From: Rhodobacterales bacterium UBA7416
Lineage (GTDB): Bacteria > Pseudomonadota > Alphaproteobacteria > Rhodobacterales > Rhodobacteraceae
NCBI GenBank assembly: GCA_002469545.1
Contig: DKMK01000013.1
Location: forward strand, 1-17,621
Length of the DNA: 17,621 nucleotides
Direction of reading: 5' to 3'
Both the position numbers and the translations under genes were made by a program. A model generated the notes under the pieces. It made no database searches. It was not told the DNA's origin and worked only from the letters and a program-made list of their open reading frames with translations. Every line of letters starts with the position of its first letter. Position 1 is the stretch's first letter. Shown one piece after another: positions 1 to 5,913 of the stretch.

Positions 1-414
1 AAGATTGAAAAACAGCTTCTTTTGCGCGCTTGTCGTACCGATTTTCACCAACGACCAACTGCGCAATATGAATTCTTGAATGCTCGCGCGGATCCACCAC
101 ATGGCATATGTGGACAAACGGAATCCTTTTTCAGGATCAAACCGTTTCACCGCTTGCATTAAACCAACATTTGCTTCTGAAATAATTTCCGCGGTCGGTA
201 ACCCGTATCCACGATATCCCATGGCGATTTTTGCAGCCAACCGTAAATGCGACGTCACCATTTGATGGGCCGATTCAGTATCTTCACGTTCTACCCACGC
301 TTTCGCCAACATGTATTCATGCTCTTTTTCCAGCATGGGAAACTTGCGAATTTCTTGCATGTATAAATTCAAGCCTTGTTCGGGGCTTGGTGTCGGTAAA
401 TTACTGTAGCTCAT
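1..414 (-). CDS. rpoH: RNA polymerase heat-shock sigma factor RpoH (sigma-32), N-terminal part, cut by window edge
   Basis: The reverse strand reads MSYSNLPTPSPEQGLNLYMQ from an ATG at 414 and stays open for 138 codons to the window edge, so the C-terminal half (region 4) is missing. Region 2 is visible at about residues 57-125, with GYRGYGLP, DLI-type helix EANVGLMQAVKRFDPEKG, and the -10 recognition stretch LSTYAMWWIRASIQEYIL. The last eight residues, QKKLFFNL, are the start of the RpoH box that separates sigma-32 from other sigma-70 paralogues, so the assignment is firm. RpoH directs RNA polymerase to heat-shock promoters. It lies 158 bp downstream of rluD in the same direction. A hairpin and a palindrome sit in its leader (448-479). 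I saw no clear promoter or strong Shine-Dalgarno sequence; GGTG precedes the ATG closely. Confidence 0.95.
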   Translation of the reverse strand, partial: MSYSNLPTPSPEQGLNLYMQEIRKFPMLEKEHEYMLAKAWVEREDTESAHQMVTSHLRLAAKIAMGYRGYGLPTAEIISEANVGLMQAVKRFDPEKGFRLSTYAMWWIRASIQEFILRSWSLVKIGTTSAQKKLFFNL

Positions 415-447
415 ATCACCCTAGTCACTTTTTCTACTCAACTATAC

Positions 448-479
448 CTATGGCCAAATACCATAGATACAACGCGTTG
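448..479 (-). promoter_or_regulatory. Hairpin and palindrome in the rpoH leader
   Basis: CTATGG (448-453) and CCATAG (461-466) form a 6-bp stem with a 7-base loop, and CAACGCGTTG (470-479) is a perfect 10-bp palindrome. Both lie 34-65 bp upstream of the rpoH start, between rluD and rpoH. They could be a leader structure or a protein-binding site. The function is not known from the sequence. Confidence 0.3.
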
Positions 480-572
480 AGCGCTATATATGGTACAATT
501 CCACGTTGAATGTCACGTAAAATCTTTTAGTTTCAAATACTTAGAATTAAAGTAACCTTACGTCACTTTCTA

Positions 573-1595
573 TTATTTTCTTAAAACTTCTAATAAATCA
601 CTAAAATCTTGGGGAATTTCACTTGAAAATTCTACATTTTCTTTCGTAACGGGATGCACAAACCCCAGGGTTCGCGCATGTAACGCCTGACGTGCAAACC
701 CTTTAACCAGCGCTAAATCGTCGTCTTGAAATGCAGAACTTGGCATTGCTTTGCGCAATCCATAAATCGGATCACCGATCAATCCATGGCCAATATGGGC
801 AAAATGCACGCGAATTTGATGCGTGCGTCCTGTTTCCAACCAACACTCCAGCAACGCCGAATGACCAAAATCTTCCAGCACAGCCGCGCGTGTAATTGCA
901 TGACGACCTGCGTCTTGAACAACGGCCATACGTTTGCGATCCGTTTTGTGACGCGCAATATTTGTCGCGACACGGATCACACCACCGTCTTCAAACCCAA
1001 CGCCGCGCAAACCACCCAAACGTGGATCACCTTTCAAAGGTACGCCCTTAGACACCGCTAAATAACGCCGCGATATACTGTGATCCGCAAACTGCGCTGC
1101 AAGCCCAGCATGGGCCTCGTCAGATTTTGCCACAACCAACAAACCCGACGTATCTTTATCAATGCGATGCACAATACCGGGGCGTTTTTCACCACCAACG
1201 CCGGATAAATTACCGCCAAAATGGTGCAACAACGCATTTACCAAGGTCCCATGCTCCGAACCGGGTGCGGGATGCACCACCATGCCGGCGGGCTTGTTAA
1301 CGATGATCAAATGTTCATCTTCAAACACCACATCCAACGGAATATCCTCTGGCTTGGCATTGTCGTAATCTTCGACAGGTGGCATCACTACTTTAAAAAC
1401 AGTGCCCTCAGGTGCTTTGTATTTCAACGTCGTTATTGCAACACCATCACGCGTCACAGCCCCTGCTTCGATCAATTTGGTTAAACGTGAACGGCTTAGC
1501 GTAACTTCGGCTGGTACAACCTTGGCCAATGCCTTATCCAGACGGGGCGCTGGGTTTTCACCCAAAGTCAATTCGATAACATGAGGCACAGACAT
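573..1595 (-). CDS. rluD: Ribosomal large subunit pseudouridine synthase, RluD family
   Basis: This 340-aa protein isomerises uridines in 23S rRNA helix 69 (family knowledge). An S4-like RNA-binding domain covers about residues 1-85 (PRLDKAL, SRSRLTKLIEAGAVTRDG). The RluA-type catalytic domain follows, with the signature GIVHRIDKDTSGLLVVAK containing the catalytic Asp, then ETGRTHQIRVHFAHIGHGLIGDP. I chose the ATG at 1595, giving MSVPHVIELTLG, because the S4 domain starts there and AAGGA sits just upstream on this strand. A longer frame reaches back to 1784, but its extra 63 residues are low in similarity to any RluD and run antisense to the DUF6476 gene. The start codon overlaps that divergent gene's start codon. 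rluD could be read through into rpoH, since I see no terminator between them. Confidence 0.93.
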   Translation of the reverse strand: MSVPHVIELTLGENPAPRLDKALAKVVPAEVTLSRSRLTKLIEAGAVTRDGVAITTLKYKAPEGTVFKVVMPPVEDYDNAKPEDIPLDVVFEDEHLIIVNKPAGMVVHPAPGSEHGTLVNALLHHFGGNLSGVGGEKRPGIVHRIDKDTSGLLVVAKSDEAHAGLAAQFADHSISRRYLAVSKGVPLKGDPRLGGLRGVGFEDGGVIRVATNIARHKTDRKRMAVVQDAGRHAITRAAVLEDFGHSALLECWLETGRTHQIRVHFAHIGHGLIGDPIYGLRKAMPSSAFQDDDLALVKGFARQALHARTLGFVHPVTKENVEFSSEIPQDFSDLLEVLRK

Positions 1596-1899
1596 GGAAG
1601 ATCCTTCTGAATTTCCGGCAGAACCAACAAACTTAAAAATGTTGCGCCGCTTGGTAACGACCCTACTGATCGTCATGATTGTGGGCTTCATAGCGTTGAT
1701 TTTGATGCTTGTCATGCGCTTCCCATCATCCAAGCCAACAAATCCACTCACAAACCTGACAATCCCCGCTGGCATTAACGCCACTGCCTATACCCAAGGC
1801 GACGATTGGTTTGCGATTGTAGACGATGGAAATACCATCCACATTTACAATCAATCGGATAACAGCTTGCGCCAGACGATTAAAATCACACCACAATAA
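1594..1899 (+). CDS. Small single-pass membrane protein, DUF6476 family
   Basis: This 101-aa protein has a short acidic/proline-rich N terminus, one transmembrane helix at about residues 18-42 (VTTLLIVMIVGFIALILMLV) and a periplasmic C-terminal domain at about 59-101 with AYTQGDDWFAIV and SLRQTI. This matches my recollection of the DUF6476 family of Rhodobacterales, which is found next to rluD; the function is unknown. Its ATG (1594-1596) overlaps the rluD start codon (1593-1595) on the other strand, so each gene's Shine-Dalgarno region lies inside the other's coding sequence; here GAGG is at about 1583-1586. The C-terminal 43 codons are repeated at 2888-3020. The gene ends 7 bp before the stop of the convergent EamA transporter gene, and no terminator is seen. 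Confidence 0.82.
   Translation: MEDPSEFPAEPTNLKMLRRLVTTLLIVMIVGFIALILMLVMRFPSSKPTNPLTNLTIPAGINATAYTQGDDWFAIVDDGNTIHIYNQSDNSLRQTIKITPQ
1767..1899 (+). repeat. Copy 1 of the DUF6476 3'-end duplication (inside the intact gene)
   Basis: These 133 bp align without gaps to 2888-3020. Residues 59-96 are identical in both copies. The DNA differs there at six positions, all synonymous (codons 76, 77, 86, 93, 94, 95). The last five codons differ more: KITPQ here against QIGAE in the second copy. Confidence 0.95.
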
Positions 1900-1906
1900 C
1901 GCAATT

Positions 1907-2767
1907 TTAGTCGTTCAATTGTTCACGTTTAACTTGCGAATAAATTACCGCAAGAAAAATAATAATACCACCAATCACCGCGGCAGATGTCGGTTGTTCC
2001 GACAAAATTACAAAGGCTAAAATTGGTGCCAATGGCATCTCTAATGTCGACAACAGTGCTGTCACTGATGCGGGCAGACGCCGCGCGCCTTCAAACAAGG
2101 TGACAGATGCAACTGCGAAAACCAATCCAAACACAATCAAAACAGGCATCTCATCAGACACTACATGTAATGGTTCACCAAACATCATGGCAATGGGTAA
2201 CAAAACAATTGACGAAAGAGCCGTTGGGAATGCCGCCACGGTGTTGGGATATACACGGTATAAAACAATCACCCCTGACATCATAATCGTCATAAATAGC
2301 GCTAATAAATCACCTTGTATTTGATGACTTCCAATTCCACCCGAAACCACGACGACAACACCGAAAAATGCCGCGAAACTTGCCAACAGAACGCGTCGTG
2401 TCGGTTGCTCCTTAATAACAACCCACGCCATTCCAGCCGCTAAAAATGGGGCGGCGGCATAAATCAACGCAACATTGGCGACACTGCTGAGCTTAAACGC
2501 AGGGATAAATGCCGCAGTGCCCGCAGACATCATAATCGTCGCCAACAACGCTGGCCGGTCAAATGCGCGCATTTCCTTGATCAAATCACGTCGTATCGCC
2601 AAATAAAACAACGTAAACGCAGCCGCCGACACACCGCGCCAGAATATAACACCCCATGCATCTGTCGACACACCTTTGGTGAAGATACCAGCAGAGCTAA
2701 ACACCACTGCCGAAATTACAATCAAAACAACACCCGTTAAACTATCTTGTCGGCTATTCGTTTTCAT
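1907..2767 (-). CDS. EamA/DMT-family transporter (10 predicted membrane helices)
   Basis: This 286-aa protein is almost entirely hydrophobic, with about ten membrane segments in two five-helix repeats, which is the usual EamA (RhaT/YdcZ-like drug/metabolite transporter) plan and length. The first repeat starts at GVVLIVISAVVFSSAGIFTK and FWRGVSAAAF. The second starts near GDLLALFMTIMMSGVIVLYR and ends in the typical LEMPLAPILAFVILSEQPT, followed by GGIIIFLAVIYS. It should sit in the inner membrane and export or import a small metabolite; the substrate cannot be read from the sequence. The gene lies between two copies of the DUF6476 3' end and converges on the intact one with 7 bp between stops. 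It is probably an acquired or rearranged gene rather than part of the rluD-dnaG block. Confidence 0.85.
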   Translation of the reverse strand: MKTNSRQDSLTGVVLIVISAVVFSSAGIFTKGVSTDAWGVIFWRGVSAAAFTLFYLAIRRDLIKEMRAFDRPALLATIMMSAGTAAFIPAFKLSSVANVALIYAAAPFLAAGMAWVVIKEQPTRRVLLASFAAFFGVVVVVSGGIGSHQIQGDLLALFMTIMMSGVIVLYRVYPNTVAAFPTALSSIVLLPIAMMFGEPLHVVSDEMPVLIVFGLVFAVASVTLFEGARRLPASVTALLSTLEMPLAPILAFVILSEQPTSAAVIGGIIIFLAVIYSQVKREQLND

Positions 2768-2866
2768 AAATTCATCCCAATTGAAGTTGGCGCTCGGTAT
2801 TTGCTTTGCCTACTACACAAGCCAACCCTCACAAACCATATTTCAGCACAATAACAAAACAACTTT

Positions 2867-2890
2867 TTTACTTTGCCTAAATATCCTCGC
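2867..2890 (+). repeat. 24-bp direct repeat, left copy
   Basis: These 24 bases, including CTTTGCCTAAATATCC, are identical to 3797-3820. The left copy runs directly into the DUF6476 remnant; the right copy runs into the dnaG leader. The sequence resembles, from memory, an AT-rich GCC-flanked intergenic motif frequent in Rhodobacteraceae, so it may be a dispersed genomic repeat. Confidence 0.9.
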
Positions 2891-3020
2891 TGGCATTAAC
2901 GCCACTGCCTATACCCAAGGCGACGATTGGTTTGCGATTGTGGATGATGGAAATACCATCCACATTTACAACCAATCGGATAACAGCTTGCGTCAAACTA
3001 TTCAGATTGGCGCTGAATAA
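2888..3020 (+). pseudogene. 3'-end remnant of a DUF6476 gene (second copy)
   Basis: This fragment encodes the C-terminal 43 residues of the DUF6476 protein, AGINATAYTQ through SLRQTIQIGAE, followed by TAA. It has no start codon, Shine-Dalgarno sequence or transmembrane segment of its own. An open frame continues upstream to 2676 but runs antisense into the EamA gene, so I treat the fragment as a broken duplicate. All differences from the intact gene over residues 59-96 are synonymous, so the copies diverged under selection as functional genes before this one was truncated. Like the intact gene, it ends exactly 7 bp before the stop of a convergent minus-strand gene. Confidence 0.85.
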
Positions 3021-3027
3021 TTGTCGA

Positions 3028-3741
3028 TCAGCCTCTTTTCCCCGCAAGCCCAGTTGCACGCAGAAACATTGGCTTGTTTACTCCGTCTAATACAGCAGTA
3101 GTTAATTGACCGTTCGAAGTTGCCCCAGTATCAACACAAATTCTATTAAACTTTACAACTGGGTCATCCCCCGGCGTATGACCGTGCACAACAACATGCC
3201 CATGATCTATCTCGCTGTCTAAGAACCTGCTTCTAATCCACAAAAGATCTTTGTCCTGCTGTTCCTCAATTGGAACTTCAGGCACGATACCCGCATGAAC
3301 GAACAAGTACGGCCCAATGATTTTATAAAGTGGAAGCGAGCGTAGCCATGCAATACGTTCTTCATCCAAAGCTTCCTTTAATACTGATGGATCATATCCG
3401 CCAAATCGAAACGAAACTCCTAAAGAGGCAAGCGTTTCATCTCCACCATTGGACAACCATGTGTGCCATGCCTCCCGATTATCTGTTTCAAGACACTCAA
3501 GCATCATGGCTTCATGGTTTCCAAGAAGACAGGTGCTATTCCAACCCATCATTCCCTGCATCAAGCAGTCGATCACCTCAACACTATAGGCGCCACCGTC
3601 AATGTAATCACCAACATAAACAATATGCGCATCGCATTGAGCATGCATAAATTTATGATGCTCTTTAATATGTTCTTGTAATTGCTGGAGAAGGTCGACG
3701 CGGCCGTGGATATCACCAACAGCATAAATTATCGTTTTCAT
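3028..3741 (-). CDS. PPP-family metallophosphatase (serine/threonine phosphatase 1-like, PrpA-like)
   Basis: This 237-aa protein has the metallophosphatase motifs in order: GDIHG at residues 9-13, GDYID at 44-48, GNHE at 74-77, then VHAGIVPEV and VVHGHTPG, and a final CVDTGA. These bind two metal ions and the size fits bacterial lambda-phosphatase/PrpA-type enzymes, which remove phosphate from proteins or small molecules in the cytoplasm. The second motif reads GDYIDGG instead of the usual GDYVDRG: residue 49 is Gly (GGT) where the family has the phosphate-binding Arg. The enzyme may therefore be weak or have another substrate. The gene lies between the DUF6476 remnant and the dnaG leader, flanked by 24-bp direct repeats, and looks accessory. 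ApaH-like nucleotide hydrolase is an alternative. Confidence 0.85.
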   Translation of the reverse strand: MKTIIYAVGDIHGRVDLLQQLQEHIKEHHKFMHAQCDAHIVYVGDYIDGGAYSVEVIDCLMQGMMGWNSTCLLGNHEAMMLECLETDNREAWHTWLSNGGDETLASLGVSFRFGGYDPSVLKEALDEERIAWLRSLPLYKIIGPYLFVHAGIVPEVPIEEQQDKDLLWIRSRFLDSEIDHGHVVVHGHTPGDDPVVKFNRICVDTGATSNGQLTTAVLDGVNKPMFLRATGLAGKRG

Positions 3742-3796
3742 ACGACAGTCAATATATCACGACGACACAGGTGTCACTCTTTCATTGCCCCCCATC

Positions 3797-3820
3797 TTTA
3801 CTTTGCCTAAATATCCTCGC
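3797..3820 (+). repeat. 24-bp direct repeat, right copy (dnaG leader)
   Basis: Identical to 2867-2890. It lies 52 bp upstream of the dnaG start and is followed by CGAAGGCATC, while the left copy is followed by the DUF6476 remnant. The two copies bracket the remnant and the phosphatase gene. Confidence 0.9.
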
Positions 3821-3871
3821 CGAAGGCATCCAACCCTTGCACCCACACGCCACCGCACGCATATTACCCCC

Positions 3872-5818
3872 ATGAGTCTGCCCCCTGGTTTCTTAGAAGA
3901 ATTGCGCAACCGCGCGTCCCTGTCCCAAGTGGTCGGGCGCAAGGTCACGTGGGAACAAAAGAAAACCAACACTGCCAAGGGCGATTTCTGGGCCCCCTGT
4001 CCCTTCCATTCAGAAAAAACTGCATCTTTCCACGTCGATGACCGCAAGGGTTTCTACTACTGTTTTGGTTGTCACGAAAAGGGCGATGCAATTTCCTTTA
4101 TCCGTGGCACCGAAAATGTCGGCTTTATGGAAGCGGTCGAAATCTTGGCCCGCGAAGCAGGCATGACAATGCCCGCACGCGATCCCCAAGCCCAACAAAA
4201 AATGGATCGCAACAAAGAATTGGCCGACGTGATGGAACAGGCCGTTCAGTTCTACAAACTCCAATACAACACTGCCAACGCACAGGCCGCGCGCGACTAT
4301 ATTAAAACGCGTGGGCTGTCCCAAGACACGCAAAACACCTTCGAAATCGGCTTTGCCCCCAATGATCGCGGTGCATTATCCCAACATCTACGCGGCAAAG
4401 GCGTGGACGAGGCGAAAATCGTCGATGCAGGGCTTGCCATCAAACCCGATGACGGTGGCGCCGCATTTGATCGGTTCCGTGGCCGCATCATGTTTCCGAT
4501 CCGCAATGCGCAGGGCCGCTGTACCGCCTTTGGTGGTCGCGCCATGGACCCAAATGCCCGCGCCAAATACCTAAACTCAAACGAAACCGCCCTATTTGAC
4601 AAGGGTCGCAGCCTCTACAATCACGGCCCTGCCCGCGAAGCAGCAGGCAAGGTCGACAGCCTGATCGTCGCCGAAGGCTACATGGACGTGATCGCCTTAG
4701 CGCAATATGGCTTCAAACACGCTGTCGCCCCATTGGGCACCGCAATCACCGAAGGCCAGCTCGCGTTGATGTGGCGCATGCACCCAGAACCAATCATTGC
4801 ACTCGACGGCGACACAGCAGGCCTACGCGCCGCCCTGCGCTTGATCGATCTGGCATTGCCCCTGCTCGAAGCAGGCAAATCCCTGCGCTTTTGTATTATG
4901 CCCGAAGGCCAAGATCCCGATGACGTCTTAAAGGCACGCGGTGCATCCGCCATGCAAGAACTTTTGGATGGCGCAGTCCCAATGGTGAACTTATTGTGGC
5001 AACGCGAAATCGAAAACAAAAACTTCGACAGCCCCGAACGTCGCGCCGCGTTGGACACATCCCTGCGCAGCGCCATTCAAAAAATCCAAGACAAATCAAT
5101 TCGCCATCACTACGGCCAAGCGATCAAAGAGTTACGCTTTCAACTGTTCGCCCCCCAACGCCAAACCCAACAACGTGGTCAGTTTAAACCTTGGGCGAAA
5201 CAGGCAAAACAACTGGCAACCATGGGAGCCAAGGCATCCATGCTCGCCGCCAGCACCGACACCGCCATGCGCCTACGCGAAAGCGTTATTTTGGCGGCCG
5301 CCATTCGCAATCCTTCTGCGGCTTTGCAAAACGAAACTGCGATGGAAAAATGCCCCATCACCACGCCCGATTTAACAGAAATCATGAACGCCCTCTTGGC
5401 AAACTTGCATACCGACCTATCTAATACAGACACGCAAAATTCTTTTGACGACATCTTGGCACAATCACTGGGATATTCACCGCTGGATCGACTGCTGGAA
5501 CTAAAACCCTTGCACAACCATCCCTACCTTCGAAAACAGGTAAACGCGGAATTAACCAAGCGTACATTAGAAGAAGAACTTGCTAAACACTCTGCCCTAA
5601 TCGGGGCATCCAACGAAATCAAAGAGGCGGAACAAGATTTGACAGGATTGGTTGACGAAGGCCTAACTTGGCGGTTGAAACAAGCCGCCCTCGCCAAGGG
5701 CAAAGCGACCCGTGCCGTCGAAGAAGAGGGCACCGCAGCAGGCGAAGATGCCTCCGCAATGTCAAAAGAACTCCAAAACATGCTCGATAATCAAATTTGG
5801 GTAAAGAAAAAGCACTGA
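3872..5818 (+). CDS. dnaG: DNA primase DnaG
   Basis: This 648-aa protein makes RNA primers for chromosome replication. It has an N-terminal CHC2 zinc finger with ligands C43, H46, C64 and C67 (CPFHSEKTASF, YYCFGC), a catalytic core with FRGRIMFPI and a TOPRIM domain (VAEGYMDVIALAQ, ALDGDTAGLRAALR), and a long C-terminal helicase-binding domain from about residue 440. I chose the ATG at 3872 (MSLPPGFLEELRNR), where primase homology begins. The frame is open 29 codons further upstream to 3785, but those residues (PKYPRRRHPTLAP) look like translated leader and overlap the 24-bp repeat. No clear Shine-Dalgarno sequence precedes the chosen ATG. rpoD follows 95 bp downstream, the conserved arrangement of the macromolecular synthesis operon, here without rpsU. 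Confidence 0.96.
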   Translation: MSLPPGFLEELRNRASLSQVVGRKVTWEQKKTNTAKGDFWAPCPFHSEKTASFHVDDRKGFYYCFGCHEKGDAISFIRGTENVGFMEAVEILAREAGMTMPARDPQAQQKMDRNKELADVMEQAVQFYKLQYNTANAQAARDYIKTRGLSQDTQNTFEIGFAPNDRGALSQHLRGKGVDEAKIVDAGLAIKPDDGGAAFDRFRGRIMFPIRNAQGRCTAFGGRAMDPNARAKYLNSNETALFDKGRSLYNHGPAREAAGKVDSLIVAEGYMDVIALAQYGFKHAVAPLGTAITEGQLALMWRMHPEPIIALDGDTAGLRAALRLIDLALPLLEAGKSLRFCIMPEGQDPDDVLKARGASAMQELLDGAVPMVNLLWQREIENKNFDSPERRAALDTSLRSAIQKIQDKSIRHHYGQAIKELRFQLFAPQRQTQQRGQFKPWAKQAKQLATMGAKASMLAASTDTAMRLRESVILAAAIRNPSAALQNETAMEKCPITTPDLTEIMNALLANLHTDLSNTDTQNSFDDILAQSLGYSPLDRLLELKPLHNHPYLRKQVNAELTKRTLEEELAKHSALIGASNEIKEAEQDLTGLVDEGLTWRLKQAALAKGKATRAVEEEGTAAGEDASAMSKELQNMLDNQIWVKKKH

Positions 5819-5826
5819 CCCCCATT

Positions 5827-5884
5827 GCGAATCACCCCATCAATGTGTTGATTCGTCTCAGCCTCTACTGATTCGCAGAATCAG
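5827..5884 (+). promoter_or_regulatory. Overlapping inverted repeats in the rpoD leader
   Basis: CTGATTC-GCA-GAATCAG (5868-5884) is a perfect 7-3-7 inverted repeat ending 29 bp before the rpoD start. Its left arm also lies in TGATTCGC (5869-5876), which pairs perfectly with GCGAATCA (5827-5834). A further TGATTCG is at 5849-5855. The pairings exclude each other, so this could be an RNA switch, or a protein-binding site; it has no U-tract typical of a terminator. Confidence 0.4.
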
Positions 5885-5913
5885 ATCACTGAACAATGTA
5901 AGGAGCCTAACCA

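Noticed and set aside
1596..1784. Longer N terminus for rluD (start at 1784, 63 extra residues)
   Set aside because: The extra part is antisense to the DUF6476 gene, resembles no RluD N terminus, and the S4 domain starts at the ATG at 1595 with a good Shine-Dalgarno sequence.
2676..3020. 114-aa open frame ending in the DUF6476 fragment as a functional gene
   Set aside because: Its first part is antisense to the EamA gene and lacks a transmembrane helix and start signals; only the last 43 codons match a known protein.
3785..3871. Longer N terminus for dnaG (start at 3785)
   Set aside because: The 29 extra residues are rich in Pro, Arg and Thr, are not found in primases as I know them, and cross the 24-bp repeat shared with 2867-2890.
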